From Xiphydria camelus (taxonomy: Eukaryota > Arthropoda > Insecta > Hymenoptera > Xiphydriidae): DNA of 64,000 nt. The stretch spans positions 16,734,138 through 16,798,137 of the forward strand of contig OY783196.1 of assembly GCA_963678675.1 (NCBI GenBank), given 5' to 3'. The translations under genes were made by a program, and so were the position numbers. The notes under the pieces were generated by a model, which worked only from the letters and a program-made list of their open reading frames with translations, was not told where the DNA came from and did no database searches. The number at the start of each line of letters is the position of its first letter. The first letter of the stretch is position 1. Positions 20,767 through 32,500 of the stretch are shown piece by piece.

Positions 20767-21634
20767 ACGCGGTCTCAACGTGTCGACATTGACGTGACAC
20801 ATGCACAATACAGGTATGTAGTGCTCTCGCCCAGTTTATGACCCTGTGAGACCGCGACGTTAGACCTTGAAGAAACGAATATAACATTTTTATTTAAACG
20901 TGTATATGGAAGATAGAAGAAGATAGATAGCGGTGTTTATTAGAATGGGTATTGCGGAAAGCGGTTCATTACGACTCGTCCAGTAATTAATCCTTCCGGG
21001 AAAGGTGCATGGCTGCAGGCTCATTGACAGCCTAAATTCGCCAAAACCTACCGCTTCGCCATTGTGACCGATTTACAAAATGTATCAAGTGACTTGAGTT
21101 TGTGTTAATATGTGTTCCGTCGCAAGGGGACTTCTATGTCATTTCTTACCGCTCACTATCATCGCAACCTAAATAACGCGCCAATCTAGATCTAATCTCT
21201 ACATCGATCGCGAACAGTGTATGGCTTTCCTGGATAAACCAGGTATCAAAATTCCCCAATTGTCCATCGACTGCATCCGAAATTCCTCCCCTTAATCCAG
21301 CTCGGATCGCTTTTGTGACGGTACTTATTGAAGCAGGCACTGCGAGAGACGGCTTGCTACGATCGCTCTAAAATTACCTTCGGAGAAAAGTTCGGAACTG
21401 CGACATTTACGACCTAGGTATGTTTATCGAAATATTCGTTTCGCCTACGACGCGATTAATTCTAGTCGGCGAATTATTTGTGGTCGATGCTACCAAGAAG
21501 CACGAATCGACCCTCCTAATTCCGTCGCTCTTTGCGATGGAACAGGATTGACAGCTGGCACGTCGCAGTCAACTCATTCCCGTGGAAACTGTACAAAGTC
21601 GCCGATGGTGGCGCTGGTAGCAAATTCGCTCGCC
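20767..21634. other. Unique-looking stretch, no gene seen
   Basis: Mixed composition with several CpGs. A 64-codon minus-strand ORF (21146-21340) has no recognisable motif. It could be host intergenic DNA. Confidence 0.4.
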
Positions 21635-22014
21635 GCCGACTGCCTAAGTCTGACGTCACAAATGGGCGGAGCTTCCAAACCTTTCCAAACAAATCGGTTT
21701 TGCGTGCAAATTGTCCATAAGAGAGTTTTCTTTTCAAGTGTATCGTTAATTTTGACGTAAATAAGGGTTATGAGCTATATATTTTGGTAAAGTTTGGTCA
21801 AACCTAGGTTATCCCCAAATATTTTTAAATAGGTAAGCTGTATAATATATTTTTTGCTCCTTTTAGATATGTTAGGTTATGAGGTTATGTCAATGTTTTG
21901 TTTTCATGAAAACTTTTATAATTTTTGAAAAGTACTACTTTTTCAGGAGCGTTTTTAAATGTTTTTTTTAATTATTATTTTCTAGGTTGAGCGGTTTAAT
22001 GGACATTTATAACC

Positions 22015-22128
22015 ATGGTAATGTGTTTTGTGCCTGATTGTAAACACTATAGTGACTGAAATCTTTGTAAATTTTTCACGTTCCTTGCTGACTTACAAGA
22101 GTGAAGGAAATGGATTAACATGATAAAG
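22015..22128 (+). pseudogene. THAP domain exon, left arm, broken
   Basis: Starts MVMCFVPDCKHYSD and continues LCKFFTF with the W-I-N-M tail. This fits the N-terminal half of a THAP zinc finger (C-x4-C, then FF-FP region and a conserved W). Two in-frame stops (after YSD and after LQE) and a lost splice donor (AAAGTAAT) show that it is dead. Confidence 0.75.
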
Positions 22129-22348
22129 TAATATTATTGAATACTCCCAGATAGAAAAGTCTGCCACAGGATTAGTGCAGTGCCGCTAATATACCGCCAA
22201 TGTTGATGCAGACCTTGTCGAAGCACGTCTTGTCGGTAGAACGTGATATTCCAACCGTGGCATTGTACCGCAATTCTAGAGATTTTTAATTCTGGCATAT
22301 TGGAGGTAAAAAATACATGTATACTGTCAGTACAGGAAGACGATATAT

Positions 22349-22490
22349 AAGGGGTATAGTTTCAAAGTGTACGATCTCCATGCTTCGTAAGCTTACGAAG
22401 CATGGAGATCGTACGCTTTGAAACTATACCCCTTAGATATCGTTAGCTTACGAAGCATGGAGATCATACACTTTGAAACTATACCCCTTA
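22349..22490. repeat. Three copies of a 45-bp unit, one inverted
   Basis: Unit 1 (22349-22393, +), unit 2 (22392-22434, -) and unit 3 (22445-22490, -) share AAGGGGTATAGTTTCAAAG and CTCCATGCTTCGTAAGC. Units 1 and 2 form a perfect hairpin head to head. The set sits between the left THAP arm and family D MITE and has no counterpart in the right arm. Confidence 0.85.
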
Positions 22491-23307
22491 TACCGCATGT
22501 CCTATGGCCAACCGCGCAGGTGAGCTGCGACCTGAATTCTTGACTTCGGCAGTATTTATGGTACAGTTAGAGTGGGCTTCAGACGAGTGCGCTGCATAAG
22601 AACGAAAAGTGTCGACTGCTCTTCTAATAGCTGTCAATTCGGGAATCGAAGCGTTTCGTGTAACCTCAAAATCGTAAACTTTTGAATTAGTAGTGAATAA
22701 TTTGTAGAAGTGATGAGAAATAATCATAAATAATCTTCCGAATTGACAGCCATCGGGAAATCAGACGACGCTTTTCGCTCTTACGCTGCGTTCTTACGAA
22801 AAGTGTGAAACGTCTGATCTCCCGATGGCTATCAATTCGGGAGATCGAAGTCTAAGCTCGAAATCATGAATCTTTGAATAAATGGTAAGTAATGTTCAGA
22901 AGTGAGAGTTAACAATCATTCGGGTTTTTTCGATGTCCAACCGAATTACACGACTCATGCCTATTTGTTTCAGAAATTATTTCCGCGCTAGCACCGCGCG
23001 TGTCTAGGAAGTAGTTTTACGAAGTGGCGTGAGCGATACCTAAGGTGTCACAATTCGGAAGATTATTTATGATTATTTCTCATCACTTCTACAAATTATT
23101 CACTACTAATTCAAAACTTTACGATTTTGAGGTTACACGAAACACTTCGATCTCTCGACTTGACAGCTATTAGAAGAGCAGTCGACACTTTTCGTTCTTA
23201 TGCAGCGCACTCGTCTGAAGCCCACTCTAACTGTACCATAAATACTGCCGAAGTCAAGAATTCAGGTTGCAGCTCACCTGCGCGGTTGGCCATAGGACAT
23301 GCGGTAT
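22491..23307. mobile_element. Mariner-type MITE family D, 0.8 kb, in centre of THAP palindrome
   Basis: Ends ATACCGCATGTCCTATGGCC (22491) and GGCCATAGGACATGCGGTAT (to 23307). Arms of about 245 bp (22491-22740 and 23047-23307) include GAATTCTTGACTTCGGCAG and CTCATCACTTCTACAAATTA. The centre (22740-23046) carries further blocks related to families A-C (CGTCTGATCTCCCGATGGCT). The shared ACCGYATGT terminus groups it with families A, B, C and E. Confidence 0.8.
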
Positions 23308-23522
23308 ATCGTCTTCCTGTACTGACAGTATACATGTATTTTACCTCCAATATGCCGGAATTAAAAATCTTTAGAATTGCGGTACAATGCCACGGTAGGA
23401 ATATCACGTTCTACCGACAAGACGTGCTTCGACAAAGTCTGCATCAACTTTGGCGGTATATTGGCGGCACTGCACTAATCCTGTGGCAGACTTTTCTATC
23501 TGGGAGTATTCAATAATATTAC

Positions 23523-23635
23523 CTTATCATGTTAATCCATTTCCTTCCCTCTTGTAAGTCAGAAGGGAACGTGAAAAATTTACAAAGATTTCGGTCACTG
23601 TAGTGTTTACAATCACGCATAAAACACATTACCAT
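23523..23635 (-). pseudogene. THAP domain exon, right arm, open frame
   Basis: The minus-strand copy keeps an open frame from ATG at 23635: MVMCFMRDC, CKFFTFPSDLQEGRKW, ending MIR at a good donor (AG|GTAATA) at 23523. It has the THAP signatures C-x4-C, F-FP-D and the conserved W. The distal C-x2-H part, which should lie in a next exon, was not found, and no catalytic domain follows. Confidence 0.78.
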
Positions 23636-24018
23636 GGTTATAAATGACTATTAAACCGCTCAACCTACAAAATAATAATTAAAAAAAACATTTAAAAACG
23701 CTCCTGAGAAAATAGTACTTTTCAAAAATTATAAAAGTTTTCATGAAAACAAAACATTGACATAACCTCATAACCTAACATATCTAAAAGGAGCAAAAAA
23801 TATATTATACAGCTTACCTATTTTAAAATATTTGGGGATATCGTAGGTTTGACCAAACTTTACCAAAATATATAGCTCATAACCCTTATTTACGTCAAAA
23901 TTAACGATACACTTGAAAAGAAAACTCTCTTATGGACAATTTGCACGTAAAACCGATTTGTTTGGAAAGGTTTGTAAGCTCCGCCCCTTCGCGTGACGTC
24001 AAGACTTAGGCAGTCTAT

Positions 24019-25207
24019 TGGGACGTAACAGTTTCTCGAGCGTTATACTAAAAATAGTAAGAAATGCTTGAGAATGATTGCATTCGGTAGATTGAAGTAA
24101 AAAAAAATTCAGTTAAATTTTCAAGTCTTAAGAAGCTCGTTGCAAAGATTTTTTGATAACAAAATAACATACGTTCTTATGGGTTATAACTAACAAACCG
24201 CGATATTTCTGAGAAAAATAGTGAAAAAATTCTGAAATTTTTTGAACAGCAAGTTTAATGAACTAAAATCATCTATACCAATTTTCACGTTCATTAAGAA
24301 GCCTGTTATTTTGTTTATTAATTGTTCTTTATAAATTTAACCTTTGATAAGTCAATATGGCAACATTGCATGACGTTGATGACGTTACAACAGGACCAGA
24401 TGTTTTGGGCTCCATTTTTGAACTCACAGATACACACAAATACTACTGTACGTCAAACGTTGTTGCTATTTTGCACGAAGAACAGAGTGTTACTGTACTA
24501 CAGTGGACTAACTTTTAGCAAGGAAAAAGCCCCTGTACCGCTCGAGAAACCTTAAAATATATCACTAATGCCAAAAGGTCGTATGCGCCAAGAAGTGCCT
24601 TTATAAAGCCAAAAGGGCGTGTAATCTTTTTTTGTTCACTCAAATTTGCGTAAATACGAATAAACAAAATTTTAAAAAATGTTAAACTTAAAAACAAAAG
24701 GACGCAAAACTAATGCCGTAAGGGCGTATCGATCTTAGGCTCACATTTGCATGTATATCGATATGTTCTTACTGCATTAGTTTTCGTAACTTTTAAAAAA
24801 CTTAATACCAAAAGGGCGTATAGACCATATCCATACATGCCCCTTTGCCATTAATATCTCAAATTTTTATTTTACCATTTCTGGACCTTTTTTACGTATT
24901 TCCATCAGTTGCAAGAAAAAAATTTTTATTGGCCTTTTTGGTTTATTAATCATAAAGGATGATCCGTGTTTGTATGACAACACGGCTAAAGAAAAACCCG
25001 AGCGTAACTGAGAATTAAAGTTAGAAGGAGCTGGGTGACGAATCTGCAACTTCTCTAAGGAATAACTACAGAAAAATATCGGGTACATACCAAATACCTT
25101 GAAAAAGATGAAATGATGTGATTGACACTAAACGAAAAAATGCCTCAGACCAGTTTTCACAACGATCCTTCGACTACTCTTATCATTATCGCGTATACGC
25201 AATTGTA
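24019..25207. other. SCPx downstream flank, no gene; short dispersed motif
   Basis: AT-rich. The motif AATRCCAAAAGGGCGTAT or close variants occurs four times (about 24567, 24608, 24713 and 24804), all in the same orientation. Small ORFs here have no recognisable domain. This stretch is 3' of SCPx and may include its 3' UTR. Confidence 0.5.
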
Positions 25208-27263
25208 TTACAATTTCGAGCGAAGGAGTTCAATCTTCTTAGCAGCACGTTTCTGTAGATCTGGCAATTTCATCGCTAGACCCATGTTCCCTTGTATCTT
25301 AACTTTTCCTTGGAAGAAAGCCTTTTGCGGGTTCAACTTTCCGGATATGAAATCAATGACGTCCGTATCGCTAATAGTAAAAGTAACGTCTGGCTTGGTC
25401 TTTCCATTGAACTCCACACTTCCCTTTCCAGTCTTGGCATTTACAACCCAATACCCTTCCGCGCCGCCAGGTCCATTGATTATCTTGAATCCGTAAACGC
25501 CACGAACTCTTTCTATCAGACCATCAGTATCCTCTTGCATCGCAATTTCGAGAGTTTTAAAGAGTACGTTCGCTTGAAACTTATCAGGATCAACTTTCGC
25601 GCTCACTCCGTTCCCGCGTACAGAGGTTTGCGGGAAACCAAGTTTGTAGAGAGCGACGACCGCTGCACCGCCGAGGCCTATGTTATGTTGTAGCGCAAGC
25701 TTCGCCCCCGGGACTTGTCTCTTCTCGGCCAGCCCGCGAAGCTGCCAGCAAAGCTCGCTGCACTGAGCCAATCCGGTGGCTCCGAGAGGGTGTCCCTTCG
25801 AAATCAGCCCTCCGCTAGGATTTATCACGTACTTGCCGCCATACGTATTATTCCCAGAGTCTACAAGTTCTCCAGCTTTACCCGGTGGACAGAGACCGAG
25901 AGCTTCATAAGTGATCAACTCGTTCGTGGAGAAGCAATCGTGAAGCTCCACCACGTTCACGTCGGTCGGTTTATAACGGGTGTTCGTAAATACCTTCTCG
26001 GCGGCATTCTTCGTCATGTCGTACCTGGCATAGGACAAGGATGAAACTGTGCAGATACTGATGAATAACGTGATCAAGCTTTATACCGAATGTCCTATGG
26101 TAAACCAAACGGATTTCTCGTAGGAGGTTTCTGTAGTCATTTCGGAGCTTGCCCGGAGTGCGCTGAAGTGCTCAATTGTATTCGATTGACGAGCTCTTAT
26201 TACTATCTTTCAAGACACAAGCGAGCAGAGGAGAGCACCCCAGTGCGGTCTGAGCGAGGTCAAAGATACTTCACAGACATCTCCTTAGGAGAAATCCGTT
26301 CGGGTTACCATAGGACATACTGTAGAAGAAAAAAGAAAAAAAATCGCATTGAAACACAATGCACAAGATATTCGAGCATACCCTACGAGCTTTATGCAAC
26401 TTCGCTCGACGAACGTCGAAGGAAGGTCGGTAGACATCTCCATCGCTAAGATTTCGACGGCTTGCGATTCGAGGTTGTACTTTCGCACGTACTCTTCATT
26501 GGCCAGAACTACGGCCGCCGAGCCGTCAGATGTCGGACAGCATTGTAATTTCGTGAGCGGACCAAAAATTTTTGGAGCATTCATGATTTCTTCCAAAGTA
26601 TATTTCTCTCTAAGTTGAGAATAAGGATTGTTTGTCGAATGAAGGTGATTCTTATACGCGATCTTCGCGAAGTGTTCGGGTTTAGTGCCGTACTTCTTCA
26701 TGTGTTCTATGCCTGCATTTCCAAACATCTGAGCCGTTATAGGACTCTCGTCTAAACCTTAAATTTTATATAACAATAAATTAAGTAAGAATACGTGTAC
26801 TATTTTTCAAGCTACTCGTACATCTATATCTACCTGCTACATCAGCCATAAGTTCCACATGTTTGTCCATCGGGTTTGTACGATCCAAGTATTTGGGAAC
26901 CAAAGACCCTCGATCCATTTTTTCAAATCCAAGAGCCAAAACACAGTCGGCTGAGTCACTTTCGATAATCTGCTTCGCCAACATCAAAGCCGTCGATCCC
27001 GTAGAACAATTATTATTAACATTATACACCGGGCAACCACTGAGGCCCATTTGATACAGTGCACGTTGACCACAGGTTGAATCCCCATATACATAACCAA
27101 CGCAAACGGCCTTCACATCGGAATACGCTGCTCGAGCATCTTGCAGAGCCTTGGTTACCGCCTCTTTCGCCATTTGGGGATAGTCGAAATTCTCGCGTCT
27201 TCCCGGCTTTTCAAACTTTGTCATCCCAACACCAATTACATAAACTTTTGGTTTCAAAGCCAT
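25208..27263 (-). CDS. Scp2 (SCPx): SCPx: peroxisomal 3-ketoacyl-CoA thiolase fused to sterol carrier protein 2
   Basis: Three exons on the minus strand: 26834-27263, 26382-26751 and 25208-26024. All are GT-AG with consistent phases, giving 538 codons (human SCPx is 547). The thiolase part has the nucleophile in NNNCSTGS (C86), HDCFSTNEL, and [11 protein letters not shown] with the C-terminal catalytic His region; a later LGGAAVV completes the fold. The SCP2 lipid-binding domain spans about residues 415-538. The protein ends RSKL, a type 1 peroxisomal targeting signal. Known role: thiolytic cleavage of branched-chain 3-oxoacyl-CoA in peroxisomal beta-oxidation, and sterol/lipid carriage; in insects it is important for cholesterol uptake. 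ATG at 27263 opens [17 protein letters not shown], matching the family start. Intron 2 contains a MITE. No internal promoter for a short SCP2 form could be identified. Confidence 0.95.
26083..26324. mobile_element. Mariner-type MITE family E in SCPx intron 2
   Basis: Begins ATACCGAATGTCCTATGGTA and ends in the complement of TACAGTATGTCCTATGGTAACC. GGATTTCTC/GGAGAAATCC pairs further in. The ACCGNATGTCC terminus puts it in the same group as families A-D. It occupies most of the 357-bp intron (26025-26381) and stays clear of the splice borders. Confidence 0.8.
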
Positions 27264-28215
27264 CTTGAGTCTGGAGAAAATTGTAATGAAATATCAATGC
27301 GGACCAATCGTAAGCGAAATATGAATCGGAAGGGTTGCAAAGGAAAATAGTACGAGTGAAAAATAATCGCAAGTGCGCGAACGATACTTTCCTATTTCCT
27401 ATAAAGAAAAAATATACGTCTAAGAGAATTCTGATCTTTCTCTCGCACCTACTTGTATTGTTGTACTGGAATTTATCGAAGCACCTTGTCTTGAGGACCG
27501 ATGGAAATGATGTAAAAGAGTTGCTGAGTTTTTTTTTTTAGAAAAACTGTAATCTTTACGTTCTGATTCTTGAACCTTGATCTGTCGAATCTAGGCAAAC
27601 CACTTGTATCGATGTGTGTAATCGAGATGACTATGTATCGCACAACTTCCACGACTGCACATACCTAGCTGTGGCGAATGACAGTGCTCTATCGTTTCGT
27701 CGCATTCAGTCGCATCACAACCAAATTTCACCAGTTCTGAAGTAACGGCAGTAAATGGTGTTGCGCTGCTGTGCGTGACACGTCTTCCATCACGGAAGTC
27801 ATTCATCGTTGATAATTTTTATTTTTATTACATACCTACTTCACTGGATCGATTATTTACCTAACAGCTTCTCAAAATTGTAAATCAAAAACAATGTACA
27901 CATTACATACGGACACAGTATACGATGATGGGGTACTTAGGAAATGTGTGAGTCGAGTGAAAATACACACAATTCTCTATCCTTCTTGAACTTGTCCAGA
28001 GAATCGTGTGCAACAGGGAGGCTCTTATGCAGTCACCGTGTCCTCTCACTCGCACTCACCCGTTCCCTAAGTATCCCATCCTCGAACTGTCTCCGTATGG
28101 TGCAAATTCAACTCCGGACCCTCTCTCTCTCTGTATGTACATATGTATAGGTACATATGTATGGCCCGCGCCCGAGATCCACCCTGTATTTGTGATATCA
28201 CAAATTGCCTTCCTT
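27264..28215. other. SCPx upstream region
   Basis: Holds the SCPx 5' flank and no convincing ORF. It includes pyrimidine-rich stretches (about 28120) and short ACATAC/GTATGT repeats. The promoter is presumably here, but no TATA box or initiator could be defended. Confidence 0.4.
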
Positions 28216-28290
28216 TAAAAATTATATATAATACTATCACACATTAAATTGATATTCCAAAAATATGTAATATTTATTACGATTCGACAG

Positions 28291-28466
28291 GTGGTCGCTA
28301 TCATTTTTCAATGCTCTACGAAGAGGATTGGAACGTATCTAAAATGCTACAAGCAGCAGATCCATATTTAGACACAAAGAAAAAGCCACAGTTTAAAAGG
28401 AGTTCGTTGGCTTCCTATGATTCATTTCTCTCGGAACGGTTCACCGTAAAATACGCAAAATCTTGA
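28291..28466 (+). CDS. Putative terminal exon, copy 1, unknown gene
   Basis: After a good acceptor (TTACGATTCGACAG) an open frame of 57 codons reads GRYHFSMLYEEDWNVSKML, then DPYLDTKKKPQFKRSS, and stops at TGA 28464-28466. Composition and acceptor suggest a real or recently real last coding exon. No upstream partner exon was recognised in the 950 bp back to SCPx. The family is not recognised. It is not part of KLHL18, which has its own start downstream. Confidence 0.45.
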
Positions 28467-28866
28467 AACTTTCTCTATGCAAGTAAATATCATGACAATT
28501 TGTACATCCAATTGGATTGACGTGCGGTATATTTCATCACTTAAATTCGCGGCAAAGTTGCAGTAGTCCAAATATGTTGTGAACTTTCGTGCCTTTGTGG
28601 TATATGTAGATATACAAATACACCTATACCTACAACTGCCTTTGTAGAGTACAGTACCTACTATACAAAGCAATTTGAAGTCAGGTATATCTGTACACGT
28701 ATATGTGGTGTCATTTTTTAAGAAATATTTCCCGCGTTATTTTGCCGTTTTTGTGTGCCGTACCTGATTCTCGCGAGAGCGGGCAACGCGATAAAAATTA
28801 TATATAATACTATCACACATTAAATTGATATTCCAAAAATATGTAATATTTATTACGATTCGACAG

Positions 28867-29042
28867 GTGGTCGCTATCATTTTTCAATGCTCTACGAAGA
28901 GGATTGGAACGTATCTAAAATGCTACAAGCAGCAGATCCATATTTAGACACAAAGAAAAAGCCACAGTTTAAAAGGAGTTCGTTGGCTTCCTATGATTCA
29001 TTTCTCTCGGAACGGTTCACCGTAAAATACGCAAAATCTTGA
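28867..29042 (+). CDS. Putative terminal exon, copy 2 (identical)
   Basis: Second copy of the same acceptor and 57-codon frame inside the 576-bp duplication, also ending in TGA. If the parent gene is live, splicing could reach either copy with the same protein result. Confidence 0.45.
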
Positions 29043-29518
29043 AACTTTCTCTATGCAAGTAAATATCATGACAATTTGTACATCCAATTGGATTGACGTG
29101 CGGTATATTTCATCACTTAAATTCGCGGCAAAGTTGCAGTAGTCCAAATATGTTGTGAACTTTCGTGCCTTTGTGGTATATGTAGATATACAAATACACC
29201 TATACCTACAACTGCCTTTGTAGAGTACAGTACCTACTATACAAAGCAATTTGAAGTCAGGTATATCTGTACACGTATATGTGGTGTCATTTTTTAAGAA
29301 ATATTTCCCGCGTTATTTTGCCGTTTTTGTGTGCCGTACCTGATTCTCGCGAGAGCGGGCAACGCGTGTTACGATTTTCACTCAATAAAATTTCGAATAC
29401 CACTTTTAGCAAAAGTCTTATGAAATTTCGATCGGACGAAATAATTACTCACTGAACCGAGCGGAGAAAGATCCCTGCCGTGTGTGTGTGTGTGTAATAT
29501 AATAGTAATAAAACGGGA

Positions 29519-32500
29519 ATGTATCGACGAAACCTAGAAAGGGAGGTATCGAATGTATTCGCTCCCACAGACGGTACGCCGTTGGTTTTGCGCCGTGGAT
29601 CGAGCGTTTACATGCAGACGCAGAATTTGCCTTCACTGGAATCACACGGCGTCGATAGTACAATCGCGTCTTCGCGCAGTCATTTAAAGATGGTTGTAAA
29701 AATGGTTTCGTCGACGAAAGATAAACAGGAGTGCAAAACTTCCTTGTCGCCATCAGAGACGGTCAACGCAGACGTGGAAAATGGGAAACAAGTAATATTT
29801 CAGCAAGTCGATCTATTTACCCAGGGGTTTCCCATTTTCGAAGAAATTCGGAGGCAAGGCAAATTGTGCGACGTGACGCTCAAGGTACGTTAACCGTCGT
29901 TAACCTCCACTTTTAATGCTTTAGTACTTCTATAATTTCCAATATTTTACTCGCGCGATACAATCAACAAAGGCTTTTTAATATCTTTCTCGAGTTTTCC
30001 ACGTAATATTATATCTAACAGTATTTTGAGCCATGTTACGCCAAATTACACTGGTTATGCTAGGTGCATCGCCATCCTTTGTTATATTTGTACGCTAAAA
30101 GATAGTAAAAATACACTGCATGGCTGTTATAGTCCAGCTGAAAATGACTATTAGTTATTCGAATCATAAGGTTCGTTCCAATTAACACGAGAACTGGTTC
30201 TGAACTCGACGGAGTGTGCGCAGTCTGACCTAGCGGTCCCAAAAGTCAGACTGCGCACACTCCGTCGAGTTCAGAACCAGTTCTCGTGTTAGTTGGAACA
30301 AACCCATATACCGCATGATTCATGAAATATAATAAAACAAGATGAATGATAGGTATTATCATTCTTGCATTTTCCCAGATCGACGATCAAAGCTTTAGTG
30401 CTCATAGAATAGTGCTGGCTGCGACTATTCCATACTTCCATGCAATGTTTCTGAATAATATGGCGGAAAGCAAACAAAAAGACATCACGCTCCAGGGATT
30501 CGATGCTATGTAAGGAAAAGGATTACGCTAAAATAAAGACAGTCGTGAACATTTTGGCTACAGGCCAGATATACTTTGCACGCTTCGATATTCGCGCAAA
30601 AAATTGGAAACAGTTTTAACCTTTTGCACTTCTATGTCGAGTGTGACTCAACATCAGTTTTTACCTCAGGAGCTCCTTTGTCGAGTCCCACTCGACATTT
30701 TTTCAAATCCAAACCAGTAGATGTCGCACACACGTTATTGATAAACACAATCGTTTAGATGGAAAGCCTTATTTCATTTTCGTACATCCCGAAGAAAAAC
30801 ACAAGGATTGTGCAGTTTGCTTAAGCAGAAAAATACCTGGCGGAAGAAGAGAAACCAATTTTTTGTGTGTGCAATATGCGAAAGAAAACCAGGATTGCAT
30901 CCTGGAAATTGTTTCAAGAGATATCATACACTTGAAAATTACAAAATACAAAAATAGTGTAAATAAAACAGATATTTAATTGAATTTGTTTGTTTCTTTA
31001 TTTATTTAAATTGCCTTATTTGTTGGTTAACGTAAATTTCAAATAAGACATTTAAAAGCATTGGGAGCTGCTGGTAACAAAATTGAAATATAATTCAGAG
31101 TGTAAAGGGTTAAAAACGTTCTGACAACATTCAATATGAGTCTCCGTTCGTATAATTTACACGAATGTGTCGAAAATTTGTATTTTTATCTGTTAATTTA
31201 CAGCGCTCTGGAGGCTTTAATCAACTTCGCCTATAGCGGTCGTGTCACACTGACGAATAACAACGTCCAAAGTCTTATGGTCGGCGCTTCGTTTCTCCAA
31301 CTCCATAAGGTCAAAGATGCTTGCGCTGATTTCCTGAAAAGATGTTTTCATCCCCACAACGCACTGGGTATAAGGCATTTCGCGGATACGCTCAGTTGCG
31401 TTCCACTGGTGGAAGAGGCGGACAAGTACATACAACAATACTTTCACGAAGTTTCGCAGACGGAAGAATTCCTAAATTTATCGTTCGACGAACTCAAGGA
31501 ACTCGCATCTCGAGACGAGCTGCACGTCGTTTCGGAGGAACAAGTATTTGAAGCGATCGTGAAGTGGATTAGACATGATAAAGATCGGAGAACGAAAAGT
31601 CTGCCCGAATTGCTAGCTCACGTTAGACTACCCTTGCTTACACCCCAATATTTGGCTGATCACGTAGCGAAGGAAGAACTCGTCAGAAGTTCTCATCGAT
31701 GCAGGTACGTTTCGTGCAATTCACAAACAAAGAGATAAAACTATTGATACCAAGAAAGTTTAAAAAGTATCATCCTTACACCCTAGAGACTTGCTAGATG
31801 AAGCGAGGGATTACCATCTCATGCCAGAAAGACGCCACTTACTGCAGAGTTTCAGAACGCGTCCTAGGTGTTGCAATTATATCATGGGACATATTTTTGC
31901 CGTTGGAGGCTTAACAAAATTTGGCGACTCTTTGAGCACTGTAGAAGTTTATGATCCATTTACGGGTAAGTATGAAATTCTAGATAATGTAACGTTCATT
32001 TATGAGTAATACACTTATTCGAAAATATGCAAATCTTTATTGTGTCGTAATTATTTTCACTACAGGTAGATGGAAAACGTCTGAAGCAATGACGATGCTT
32101 AGAAGTCGTGTCGGTGTGGCTGTACATAGAAACAAATTATACGCGTTTGGTGGGTACAACGGTCTCGAGAGATTATCGACCGTCGAAGTATATGATCCTT
32201 TTATAAAAACGTGGAAAATCATCGCTCCCATGCATTGCAAACGAAGGTTTGCATCAGCTTGCACAAGTCAATTGATCGATATCAAGAGCTACAGCCTGAA
32301 CGATACCTCTTTTTATTTTCACTTGCAGTGCGCTGGGAACTACTGCTCTAAATGATCATTTATATGTATGCGGGGGATATGACGGTGTCACATCTTTGAA
32401 TTCCGTTGAGAGATACTGTCCAGAAATGGACAAATGGAAGATGATCAGCTCCATGAATAAGCATCGCTCGGCTGGCGGAGTGGTCGCCTTTCAAGGATAT

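Larger units (their letters stand above)
21640..24018. mobile_element. P/THAP-type foldback element, 2.4 kb palindrome
   Basis: The left end GACTGCCTAAGTCTGACGTCA (about 21637) matches the complement of TGACGTCAAGACTTAGGCAGTC, ending at about 24018. The two arms then mirror each other for about 700 bp (21660-22340 and 23310-23990). Each arm includes one THAP-domain exon reading towards the centre. The middle is filled by a triple 45-bp repeat and family D MITE. Arms differ by scattered substitutions, so this is not a trivial assembly mirror. THAP-first transposases are known from P elements and relatives; the catalytic exons are missing. Confidence 0.8.
28216..29366. repeat. Perfect tandem duplication, period 576 bp
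   Basis: 28216-28790 and 28792-29366 read the same base for base at every place compared (offset exactly 576, one extra A between). Each unit contains an AT-rich lead, a 3' splice acceptor, the exon described separately, and a GC-rich tail GATTCTCGCGAGAGCGGGC. The absence of visible differences indicates a recent duplication or an assembly duplication. Confidence 0.93.

Noticed and set aside
25122..25693. Plus-strand ORFs over SCPx exon 3
   Set aside because: Shadow frames of the strongly supported minus-strand gene.
29445..29753. Minus-strand 102-codon ORF over KLHL18 exon 1
   Set aside because: Shadow of the coding exon; its start lies in a TG repeat and no motif is present.
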